A DNA stretch of 64,000 bases, taken from positions 1-64,000 of the forward strand of contig CAYUVK010000013.1 of the NCBI GenBank assembly GCA_964448105.1, read 5' to 3'. The DNA comes from CAVQBP01 sp964448105. GTDB taxonomy: Bacteria > Bacteroidota > Ignavibacteria > Ignavibacteriales > Ignavibacteriaceae. This document shows positions 1 through 8,292 of this stretch, one piece after another. Position numbers and translations under genes: made by a program. Below the pieces are notes generated by a model. The model was not told the origin of the DNA, searched no databases, and saw only the letters and a list, made by a program, of their open reading frames with translations. Positions within the stretch are counted from its first letter, which is position 1. Each line of letters begins with the position of its first letter.

Positions 1-2139
1 CTTTAAAAATTCTTTTGATAGCATAATTACTATACCGGGAACAGAAGCACCTAGAACTTTTCGTACGCCAATTTCTTTAGTCTTTTGTTCGATTAAGAAT
101 GAAGACAATCCGTAGAGTCCGAGACATGCTACAAAGATCATTAATATTGTGCTTATTAAAATTATTTGATTAATTGTCTCTAGATTATTTTCATCATTAA
201 ATGAGAAGTCACTTAAGAACTGGCAATTTAATGGACGTTCAGGACTGAAGCGGTTGCAAACAGATTGAATGTAATTTACAGTTACCCCAATTGTTTCAAT
301 ATCTTTTACACCGGGATTTATCTTTGCGAACAGGTAATTATTCCCGCCAGGTTTAAGCCAGAAAACCATCGGTTCTGTTTTTATATTAAGCGGAGAATTG
401 TGCTGATAATCCTTGATAACTCCGATAAGCTGGTAATTACGGCCATCAAAATAAAAAGGTTTTCCTACAGGATCTTTTAACCCGATCTTTTGTATCGCAG
501 CTTCGTTTACAATTATTGCATCGGATGTATCACTTGAGAATTTTCTCGAATAAAACCTTCCCTGATTCATTTTAACACCAAAGGTTTTAAGGAAATCATA
601 TCCAACTATAATAGGGCAAATACGCCGTCCGACTCCGTCATTCACTCCCCATTTCCAATAGCTGCCGGATGTAACATTTATTGGCAGATTAGATGCAGAA
701 GTAACCGAAAGAATGTTCGGATTTTTAAGCAGTTCATTTTTAACAGCGTCATATTTATTCAATACATCGCCGTCCATTCGAACGTAAACAATATTGTTTT
801 TATTAATACCCCAGTTAAAATTCCGGATGTAATGAATTTGTTGGCTTAAAATAATAGTGCAAATAACAAAAAATATAGAAAGCACAAATTGAAATATTAT
901 AAGTGCCTGACGGTATGATCCCTTTGTTTTGTTAATTGTCTTCGTTCTAAAAATCCTTGTAGGATTAAATTTTGAAATATATAGTGCAGGATAAATACCT
1001 GCAATAATACCGGTAAATAAAGTAAGCCCGATAAAACCAACAACAAATATGGGATCATCTAAATGAATAGCTAAGATTTTTCCGGTTAGAGTGTTAAAAT
1101 ATGAAAGACTTAATTCAACTACTACCAGTGAAATGCCGCCGGCAATTAATGCCAGCAAAATACTTTCAAATAAAAATTGTCTTGCGATTTCAAACCGTGT
1201 TGCACCGGTAGCTTTACGAATCCCGATTTCTTTTGCCCGGATCATTGATCGTGCCGTGGATAAATTCACAAAGTTGATACAGGCAATTCCTAAAATGAAC
1301 AACGCAATTAATATAAGTATTGTACTTTTTGTCTTTCCGCCCGTATCAAATAAATAAACATCTTGAAAAGGCACCAGGCTAATTTCAAAAGTAATTTCTC
1401 GTCCTTTTGTAAAAATACGTTTGCTTACTTTTTCACTTAAGCTGCTGATATCCACATTATTTTTAAGCAATACGTATGTTAAATAACTGCATGGGAAAAA
1501 CGGCGTCCCGGCAATATCATAACCCAATTCTTTTAAGAAAACAAATGGGACTAGAAAATCGAACTTGCGATATGAATTTGCAGGCAGATCTTTTATTACA
1601 CCGGTTACCTGTAAATCATACTTATTATCCATTTTTAAAATTTTACCGAGTGGATCTTCGTATCCAAAATATTTACGGGCTGTTGATTCAGTTAAAACTA
1701 TAGAATGCGGATTATCTAAAGCAGCCTTGGGATTACCTTTTATAAATTGATAAGAAAAAACCGAGAAGATTGACGGATCAGAAGCACCGCCTTCAAATTC
1801 AACTATCATTTTATCTTTATACTTGAGTACTACTTCAGGCATGTTTCCTAATCTAACGGTATTGATTACTTCGGGGTATTCATCGGATAACATTTTTGCT
1901 ATAGCAGGGGAGACCGTCGGTTGGAAAGAAACATTTTCATCTTTAATCCCTTTTAGATATGCCTGGGCAATCCTGTCGCTGTTTTTATGATATCTGTCAA
2001 CGTTTAATTCATCCTGTACCCAAAGCAGAATAAGAATCGCACATGTAAGTCCGGCAGCTAAACCAAGAATGTTTATAAAAGAAAAAGTCTTGTGTTTAAA
2101 CAAGTTCCGTATCATGATCCGGAAATAATTTTTTAACAT
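1..2139 (-). CDS. MacB/FtsX-type ABC transporter permease, copy 1 (C-terminus cut by window edge)
   Basis: Open reading frame of 713 codons running off the left edge, read directly from the sequence. The start MLKNYFRIMIRN is preceded by AAGGAGAG at good spacing. A first membrane helix (about residues 20-42) is followed by a periplasmic core. The first FtsX domain carries IGIRKATGAT, and the second FtsX domain begins at the edge with TKEIGVRKVLGAS. About 75-80 residues (the last two helices) should lie outside the window. It is the most downstream permease of the array visible here, 35 bp after copy 2, so the array may continue beyond the window. Family assignment is firm; substrate is unknown. 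Confidence 0.88.
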   Translation of the reverse strand, partial: MLKNYFRIMIRNLFKHKTFSFINILGLAAGLTCAILILLWVQDELNVDRYHKNSDRIAQAYLKGIKDENVSFQPTVSPAIAKMLSDEYPEVINTVRLGNMPEVVLKYKDKMIVEFEGGASDPSIFSVFSYQFIKGNPKAALDNPHSIVLTESTARKYFGYEDPLGKILKMDNKYDLQVTGVIKDLPANSYRKFDFLVPFVFLKELGYDIAGTPFFPCSYLTYVLLKNNVDISSLSEKVSKRIFTKGREITFEISLVPFQDVYLFDTGGKTKSTILILIALFILGIACINFVNLSTARSMIRAKEIGIRKATGATRFEIARQFLFESILLALIAGGISLVVVELSLSYFNTLTGKILAIHLDDPIFVVGFIGLTLFTGIIAGIYPALYISKFNPTRIFRTKTINKTKGSYRQALIIFQFVLSIFFVICTIILSQQIHYIRNFNWGINKNNIVYVRMDGDVLNKYDAVKNELLKNPNILSVTSASNLPINVTSGSYWKWGVNDGVGRRICPIIVGYDFLKTFGVKMNQGRFYSRKFSSDTSDAIIVNEAAIQKIGLKDPVGKPFYFDGRNYQLIGVIKDYQHNSPLNIKTEPMVFWLKPGGNNYLFAKINPGVKDIETIGVTVNYIQSVCNRFSPERPLNCQFLSDFSFNDENNLETINQIILISTILMIFVACLGLYGLSSFLIEQKTKEIGVRKVLGASVPGIVIMLSKEFLK

Positions 2140-2174
2140 GATTCTCTCCTTATCCATTTAACACTAAGCGTTTG

Positions 2175-4580
2175 TTATTCATACCTTAAACTGTTTACCG
2201 GATTTGCCGTTGCTGCTTTTATTGCCTGGAAGCTTACGGTTGATAAGGCTATTACTAAAGCAATTCCGCCTGACAGGGCAAACATCCACCAGCTTATGTT
2301 GATTCTATAAGCAAAATTTTGAAGCCAATTATTCATAAAATAGTAGGCAACAGGCCAGGCTATTATATTTGCAATTAAAACCCACTTTATAAAATCTTTT
2401 ATAAGTAAAGCGACAATATTAATAATCGATGCCCCAATTACTTTGCGAACACCTATTTCTTTTGTCCTTTTTGCAACTGAAAGAGATATTAGATTAAATA
2501 GACCGAGCACCGCAATCAATATTGCCAGGAGTGCAAACCCGGAAATTAATTTGTCAGTACTTATATCGTTCTTGTATTGTTTGTTAAAAAATTCATCCAG
2601 GAAAAAGTAATCGAACGGTTGCCCTGGAAATACTGCTTTAAATGTTTTTTCTATTATTGGTAAATATTTATCCGGTTCATAGCGATTAAATTTTATTGAA
2701 ATGTAATCTACATACTGATCGAATCCCTGTTCGTATAAAACAATCGGCTCTATTGCTTTATGAAAAGATTCCTGGTGAAAATCATCAACAACGCCGACAA
2801 CTTTAATAAGTCTTCCGTTCCATTTTATGTATTTGTCGATTGCGTCTGCCGCATTTTGGAATTTCAGAACTTTCATCGCTTCTTTATTTATAATAATTGC
2901 ATTCTGATTTTCGGATTTATGACTAAAATTATGACCAGCTAATAACTTGAGGTTAAACACGCTTATAAAGTTCGAGTCAACTTTTCCTATTCTGAAATAA
3001 TTATTTTGAACATCGAAACCGTCTTTATAAATTTCCCCGAAGTTACCATTGCCGAATCTTGTTCCGGGAATACTCATTGAGGCTGAAGCTTTATAAATCC
3101 CGGGGTATGATGTTAATGTTCTCTCGAAAAGTTGATGAGCTGCCAGCTGATTTCCAAAACCCGGTGCATGAAGAACCATTATGTTGTCGATGTTCATTCC
3201 CAAATCCTTATTCTGCGAAAAAGAAATTTGTTCATGCATAATCAATGTGACTATTATTAATGCTATGGAAATAGAAAATTGGAAAGTGATTAAAACTTTT
3301 TGAAGATAATTTCCTCCTGCAGCATTATTCAGCTTTTTATTTATTGCAGAAGTGGTGGGTATGGAAGAAAGCCACAATGCAGGGAAAATAGACGTAAGCA
3401 GAATCCCGGTGAATAACAACAATATCCAGGCTCCCCAAAACCAATTGTTGGGAGCTTGAAATAAGGATATATTTATTCCGAGAATACCGTTCAGCCAATT
3501 AAGTGAGCTTTCTACTATTGCAAGACTAATTATAAACGCTATAAAATTTATTAAAAGCGATTCAGTTACAAACTGCTTTAGCAATTGTTTTTTGGAAGCA
3601 CCAATGGTTTTTCGAATTCCAATTTCTTTTGCTCTTTGGGGCATACCGGCTGCAGAATGGTTTATAAAATTGATCCATCCAATATTCAGAACAAGTAGTG
3701 CAGTAATGAGTAAATACAAAACTGTTTTATAATTTCCGTATTCTATGGAGATTGAAGTAAAGTCGGTTGAATATAAATAGATGCGGTCTACTCTCTGCAG
3801 ATTCCAAATGTTTGTTACATAGTTTCTGTCATAGTATTTATACATGTACTTGTCAAATGCTTTTGAAAGCTTAGGTTCAACTACTTTCGGATCGGCATTG
3901 TCTTTTAATAAAACATATGTGTAGTAGGCATGATTGGTCCAATTATTCTGATCGTCAGGAGCCAAAGTGCTGAATGATAACAATTCGGTAAATTGAAGAT
4001 GAGTATTCTGCGGAACATCTTCGCAGATACCTGTAACAATAAGATCTTTACCATGATATTTTAAAACCTTCCCGAGCGGATTTTCAGAACCAAAAAATTT
4101 ATTAGCTGTTGATTCCGAAATGACAATACTGTTCGGTTTCGAGAGAGCTGATTTTTTATCACCTTTTAAAAGAATGTATGAGAATAAATTGAAAAATGAA
4201 TTATCCGCATAGTAAATATGATTTTCCCGCGAAGAGATTACATTACTACCGGGTTTAAAATATTGCAGCACTCCTTCTGAACTATATAGTCTTACAAAAT
4301 CTTCTACTTCGGGGATTTCATCTTTCATCACCGATCCCTGACCGGAAAACGTAAATGCACTTTTATAAGTCAGTTCGCCGTTTTCGTAAGCAACTTTGTT
4401 AACACGGTATAGATTTTTTTTATTTGTTTGAAAATCATCATAACTCATTTCATAGTTTACATATAATAGAATAAGCAAAGTGCAAACCATCCCCATAGTG
4501 AGACCGAAAAGGTTAATTGAAGTATGTATCTTGTGATGAAAAAAGTTTCTAAATGCTATTTTCAAATAGTTTTTTAACAT
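2175..4580 (-). CDS. MacB/FtsX-type ABC transporter permease, copy 2
   Basis: 801 residues. A longer start at 4622 is possible, but all paralogues begin MLKNY and GAGGAG sits just before the ATG at 4580, so I use that. This is the architecture shared by the array: one N-terminal helix (about 20-42), a MacB-type periplasmic core, four helices (about 285-450) forming the first FtsX domain, a second periplasmic core (about 450-670), and three C-terminal helices forming the second FtsX domain. That makes about eight helices and no ATPase domain. FtsX signatures here are RAKEIGIRKTIGAS and RTKEIGVRKVIGAS; the protein ends ANPVNSLRYE. Such permeases work with separate MacB/LolD-like ATPases, usually as mechanotransmitters for export or lipoprotein handling. 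Specific substrate unknown. Confidence 0.9.
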   Translation of the reverse strand: MLKNYLKIAFRNFFHHKIHTSINLFGLTMGMVCTLLILLYVNYEMSYDDFQTNKKNLYRVNKVAYENGELTYKSAFTFSGQGSVMKDEIPEVEDFVRLYSSEGVLQYFKPGSNVISSRENHIYYADNSFFNLFSYILLKGDKKSALSKPNSIVISESTANKFFGSENPLGKVLKYHGKDLIVTGICEDVPQNTHLQFTELLSFSTLAPDDQNNWTNHAYYTYVLLKDNADPKVVEPKLSKAFDKYMYKYYDRNYVTNIWNLQRVDRIYLYSTDFTSISIEYGNYKTVLYLLITALLVLNIGWINFINHSAAGMPQRAKEIGIRKTIGASKKQLLKQFVTESLLINFIAFIISLAIVESSLNWLNGILGINISLFQAPNNWFWGAWILLLFTGILLTSIFPALWLSSIPTTSAINKKLNNAAGGNYLQKVLITFQFSISIALIIVTLIMHEQISFSQNKDLGMNIDNIMVLHAPGFGNQLAAHQLFERTLTSYPGIYKASASMSIPGTRFGNGNFGEIYKDGFDVQNNYFRIGKVDSNFISVFNLKLLAGHNFSHKSENQNAIIINKEAMKVLKFQNAADAIDKYIKWNGRLIKVVGVVDDFHQESFHKAIEPIVLYEQGFDQYVDYISIKFNRYEPDKYLPIIEKTFKAVFPGQPFDYFFLDEFFNKQYKNDISTDKLISGFALLAILIAVLGLFNLISLSVAKRTKEIGVRKVIGASIINIVALLIKDFIKWVLIANIIAWPVAYYFMNNWLQNFAYRINISWWMFALSGGIALVIALSTVSFQAIKAATANPVNSLRYE

Positions 4581-4597
4581 AACTCCTCTATTGTTTA

Positions 4598-4740
4598 TAG
4601 AACACGGATCGGACGGATGCAACGGATTAAAACGGATATTTTTATTTTCTGATCCGTGAAGATCAGTCTAATCCGTTAAATCCGTGCCTGCACGCCGGAG
4701 TGCATTACAAGAAAATGTTTCTGCACGCAGACGTGTTCTA
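4598..4740. repeat. Interspersed palindromic repeat element between permease copies 2 and 3
   Basis: About 143 bp bounded by a perfect terminal inverted repeat, TAGAACACG at 4598-4606 and CGTGTTCTA at 4732-4740. Its interior holds many copies of ATCCGT/ACGGAT-type words in both orientations (for example ACGGAT at 4604-4609, AATCCGTTAAATCCGTG at 4670-4686) and a small GCAC...GTGC hairpin near 4690-4703. The right end abuts the stop codon of copy 3. Nothing in it looks coding. It looks like a MITE- or REP-like dispersed element; I recall similar ATCCGT-rich repeats from environmental genomes but cannot check copy number. Confidence 0.6.
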
Positions 4741-7092
4741 TTATTCATACCTCAAACTTTCTACTGGGTTTGCAGTTGCTGCTTTAATTGCCTGAAAGCT
4801 TACCGTTGCCAACGCAATTATTAAAGCAATTCCACCGGAGAGAATAAACATCCACCAGCTTAAATTAATTCTATATGTAAAATTCTGAAGCCATTTATTC
4901 ATAAAATAATAAGCAATTGGCCAGGCAATGATATTTGCCAACAATACTAACTTGACAAATTCACCGGCCAGCAATCCAACTATCCCGTTCGCAGAAGCGC
5001 CGAGCACTTTGCGTATTCCGATTTCTTTGGTTTTACGTTCCGCTGTAAAAGAAGCCAATCCAAATAATCCCAGGCATGAAATAAAAATTGAAATAAAAGA
5101 AAAGGTATCGAACAATTCCGCTCTTTGATCTTCCGCTTTGTATAGTTCATCAATCTTTTGATCAAGGAAATGATACTCGAAAACGTAATTGGGATATGAC
5201 TTTGCCAAAACATTTTTTACATAGTTTATCGTTTCCGGAATATTTCCCGATTTTAACCTTATTGCCAAACATCTTAGCTGTTTTGGATAAAGTACCATAG
5301 CTATAGGTTCTATTTTAGAATGAAGCGTTTCGAAATTAAAATTTTTCACAATCCCTATAATTGTCTGACTTTTACCAAACAAATTCATCGTTTTTCCAAT
5401 GGGAGCTCTCATGTGCATCGCTTGAACGGCAGCTTCATTTACAATAATTGCATCTGTCTTATCCGTAGTATGCTCTGTTGAGTAATACCTTCCCTCAGCC
5501 ATATGCATTTTATAAGTTTCAAGGAAATGATAACCAACTTCAAGAATATTTATGGAGACTTCCTCGTCAGAGCTGCGCCCGAACCAATCAATAATTTTTT
5601 TATCCCAAACAATATTATTTATTTGAAAACCTGACGCTCCAACATTTATTATTTTGGGATTTTTTAAAAGTTCATTTCTTATTGCATCATTATCAAAACC
5701 GGGGGTAAAGGTATAGAGCAGATTTTCTTTAGCAAATCCCAAATTCTTTTTTTGAATAAATTCCATCTGTTTTGAAATTATGATAGTAGATGAAATAATT
5801 ATAATCGAAAATGAAAATTGTATTACAATAAATATCCTTCTTACTATAATTCCCCATCTTTCCGATTTTAATCTTCCTTTTAAAGTCATTGCTGGATGGA
5901 AAGACGAAAGATACCACGCAGGATAACTGCCGGCTATCAAACCGGTTAAAAGAACGAAAAAAATAGTGGTAAGAATTAAAGCCGGACTTAGAAAATTAAT
6001 ATCAAGATTAATACCTGTTATATTTTGAAATGGCTGCCTAAATAATTCAATAAGGACAAAAGAGATTGGCAACGCGGTGAATGCATATAAACAAGCTTCG
6101 ATGATATTTTGATAGATAATCTGTTTTTTATAAGCACCGAAGACCTTACGAACACCCACTTCTTTTGCCCGTTTTATTGACATAGCAGTTGAAAGGTTCA
6201 TAAAATTTAAGCAGGCAATCAACAATATAAGTAAAGCTATGGTACTAAATATTCTTACATATTTAATACTGCCAATTGGACCCAGGTAATTTTTAATTGC
6301 AGCATTAAGATAAACCTTGTTTAACGGTTGAAGCAGCAGTTTGTGGGGATTTTGAGGTTTATGACTGTTGTAACACTCTGTAATTTTTTTGGTGAGATTG
6401 GAAATATTACTACCTTTTTGAACCAATACATAAGTCGCAAATGAATAATTCGACCACGCTTCACCAAACGTTGGACGATACCATTCTTTAAGGAGATTAA
6501 ACGAAAACAGAAAATCAAATTGTATATGAGAATTTGGGGGTACGTCTTCAACAACTCCTGTAATGTGAAAGGGTTCTTTTTTATCAAACCGGTTGTTAAT
6601 ATAAATTACTTTTCCAATTGGATTGCCATTGCCAAATAATTTCTTAGCTACATTCTTTGTAATAACAACATTATGTGATTCAAGCAAAGCAGAGTGTGAA
6701 TCTCCTTCGATTAATGGGAAGGAGAATATTTCAAGGAACGACGGATCAACATAAAGACTTTTTTCAAGAAGTTTTTTATCTTTATAATGGATTTGCCATT
6801 GTCCGCCAATCCATGCCCTTACATAATTTTTTATTTCAGGTATTTCTTGTTTAAGAGCAGGAGCCAAAGCTCCGCAAATACCTGCACTTTGTCCGTTTTT
6901 TAAATCGAAAATTACTCTATATATTTCACTTTTGTTTTTATTAAATTCATCATAGCTCAATTGATTTTGTACCCAAAACAAAATCAAAAAAGTACATGCC
7001 ATACCAATTGCTAAACCACCGACATTAATTAACGAATATAATTTTAGTCTCTTGAAATTTCTGATCGATATTTTTAAATAATTTCTTAACAT
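4741..7092 (-). CDS. MacB/FtsX-type ABC transporter permease, copy 3
   Basis: 783 residues, the shortest complete copy. The start MLRNYLKISIRN follows a weak AGAGAA element, and no better start exists. FtsX signatures are RAKEVGVRKVFGAY in the first domain and RKTKEIGIRKVLGAS in the second; the end is ANPVESLRYE. The C-terminal 65 residues are nearly the same as in copy 2 (WMF-LSGGIAL-IAL-TVSFQAIKAATANPV), whereas the periplasmic cores differ strongly, including a shorter second core. The stop codon is immediately adjacent to the palindromic element at 4598-4740, and the beta-helix gene lies 68 bp upstream in the same direction. Confidence 0.9.
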   Translation of the reverse strand: MLRNYLKISIRNFKRLKLYSLINVGGLAIGMACTFLILFWVQNQLSYDEFNKNKSEIYRVIFDLKNGQSAGICGALAPALKQEIPEIKNYVRAWIGGQWQIHYKDKKLLEKSLYVDPSFLEIFSFPLIEGDSHSALLESHNVVITKNVAKKLFGNGNPIGKVIYINNRFDKKEPFHITGVVEDVPPNSHIQFDFLFSFNLLKEWYRPTFGEAWSNYSFATYVLVQKGSNISNLTKKITECYNSHKPQNPHKLLLQPLNKVYLNAAIKNYLGPIGSIKYVRIFSTIALLILLIACLNFMNLSTAMSIKRAKEVGVRKVFGAYKKQIIYQNIIEACLYAFTALPISFVLIELFRQPFQNITGINLDINFLSPALILTTIFFVLLTGLIAGSYPAWYLSSFHPAMTLKGRLKSERWGIIVRRIFIVIQFSFSIIIISSTIIISKQMEFIQKKNLGFAKENLLYTFTPGFDNDAIRNELLKNPKIINVGASGFQINNIVWDKKIIDWFGRSSDEEVSINILEVGYHFLETYKMHMAEGRYYSTEHTTDKTDAIIVNEAAVQAMHMRAPIGKTMNLFGKSQTIIGIVKNFNFETLHSKIEPIAMVLYPKQLRCLAIRLKSGNIPETINYVKNVLAKSYPNYVFEYHFLDQKIDELYKAEDQRAELFDTFSFISIFISCLGLFGLASFTAERKTKEIGIRKVLGASANGIVGLLAGEFVKLVLLANIIAWPIAYYFMNKWLQNFTYRINLSWWMFILSGGIALIIALATVSFQAIKAATANPVESLRYE

Positions 7093-7160
7093 TAATTCTC
7101 TGTGAAATATGAGATGATTTACAATCCAAGTATTTAACTAAAAACCGTCAGAAGAATTTG

Positions 7161-8219
7161 CTATTTTTTAAATAATCCTGCTCCAATATCAAACCCTGTT
7201 GTTCCTGGAATAACATGTAAATAATCAAGCGGTAAAGGTTCGTCTACATTCTCAGCTATTAATCTTAGTGTAATTTTACCTTCTTTAATTATATTATTCT
7301 CATTCATTGCAAATTCTTTGGGATGCACACCTGAACTATCTGCAACTCCCTGGTAAAATTGATTATTTACCATGTAGCTGTTATCTATAGAATATTTTGT
7401 TTTATTGAAAGAATTTTTAATAAAAGCGTGTTTGCAATTTGTTATTATATTATTATTGAATATAAAATCATTATCGGGCCATGCGAGCCAAACAGCAGTT
7501 TGGAAGGCTCCATAAACAATGTTGTTAGTAAAGCTGTTTCCTGTTTTACTGCCGTTTCCTGAGTCCTGCCAATATACAACCGCATTTTTAGCATTATAAA
7601 AAACACAATGATCAATTTTTATTTCATCTCCATGTGCAATAATTCCTACTTGAATATGAGAAGCATCCCTGTCTCCAACAAACATGCATTGTTCAACCAG
7701 CAAGTCGGATTTTGTTTTGTTAACCCTTGCGATAGGGAAATATCTTGTGTTCGGATAAAAATAACCATGAAATTTTAATCCTCTTATTGTAACGTGATTT
7801 TCATTAATTAAGAAAGCGGCGACAACATTAAGTTTTTCTTTTTTTGCCGTACTTATAATTACCGGCATTTTCTCCGGCGCCCATGAAGTGTCACCCGGTA
7901 AAATATTAGCTTCAATAATGATACGTTTTCCAGTCATATCTTTTTCTGTAAATACAGAAATATATTTATCCAATATATATATGCCTGGATTTATTTTCAT
8001 GATAAAGATATCATTATCCTTGCTTTGAATAATTTCAGCAGCTTTACCGATAGAATAAAGCGGAGATTCTATTGTCCCTTTATTATTATCATTACCAGTA
8101 TTACAATCTACATAAACAGCTTGTGCAAAAGCAGAATATTGATAAATAAATAATAACAGGATTATAATAAATGTTTTTTTTACAATCGTTTCTTCAAAAA
8201 AAGAAAAGCTGTTTCCCAT
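7161..8219 (-). CDS. Secreted right-handed beta-helix (pectate-lyase-like fold) protein
   Basis: 352 residues from the ATG at 8219, which has a GTGGGG element six bases upstream; a GTG four codons earlier (8231) is the alternative. An N-terminal hydrophobic stretch (FIIILLLFIYQYSAFAQA) looks like a signal peptide. The mature start YVDCNTGNDNNKGT..SPLYSIGKA is the classic opening of DUF1565/parallel beta-helix proteins. Later repeats such as NHVTIRGLKFHGY, DHCVFYNAKNA and FNNNIITNCKHAF are the coils of the helix. I see no clear lyase catalytic set. It lies within the permease array, 73 bp after copy 4 and 68 bp before copy 3, so it is probably co-transcribed and may be an envelope or carbohydrate-binding partner. 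That role is inference. Confidence 0.75.
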   Translation of the reverse strand: MGNSFSFFEETIVKKTFIIILLLFIYQYSAFAQAVYVDCNTGNDNNKGTIESPLYSIGKAAEIIQSKDNDIFIMKINPGIYILDKYISVFTEKDMTGKRIIIEANILPGDTSWAPEKMPVIISTAKKEKLNVVAAFLINENHVTIRGLKFHGYFYPNTRYFPIARVNKTKSDLLVEQCMFVGDRDASHIQVGIIAHGDEIKIDHCVFYNAKNAVVYWQDSGNGSKTGNSFTNNIVYGAFQTAVWLAWPDNDFIFNNNIITNCKHAFIKNSFNKTKYSIDNSYMVNNQFYQGVADSSGVHPKEFAMNENNIIKEGKITLRLIAENVDEPLPLDYLHVIPGTTGFDIGAGLFKK

Positions 8220-8292
8220 TTTATACCCCACTAAATTATTGTTTAAAATTTAGTCATTAAACTATGTTTAATTTTCAATCAAATAAAGTGAA

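Noticed and set aside
4581..4622. Longer N-terminus of permease copy 2 (start at 4622)
   Set aside because: It adds 14 residues from inside the palindromic repeat; GAGGAG and the family start MLKNY support 4580. The same reasoning rejects the longer starts at 17915, 20328, 31549 and 31940.
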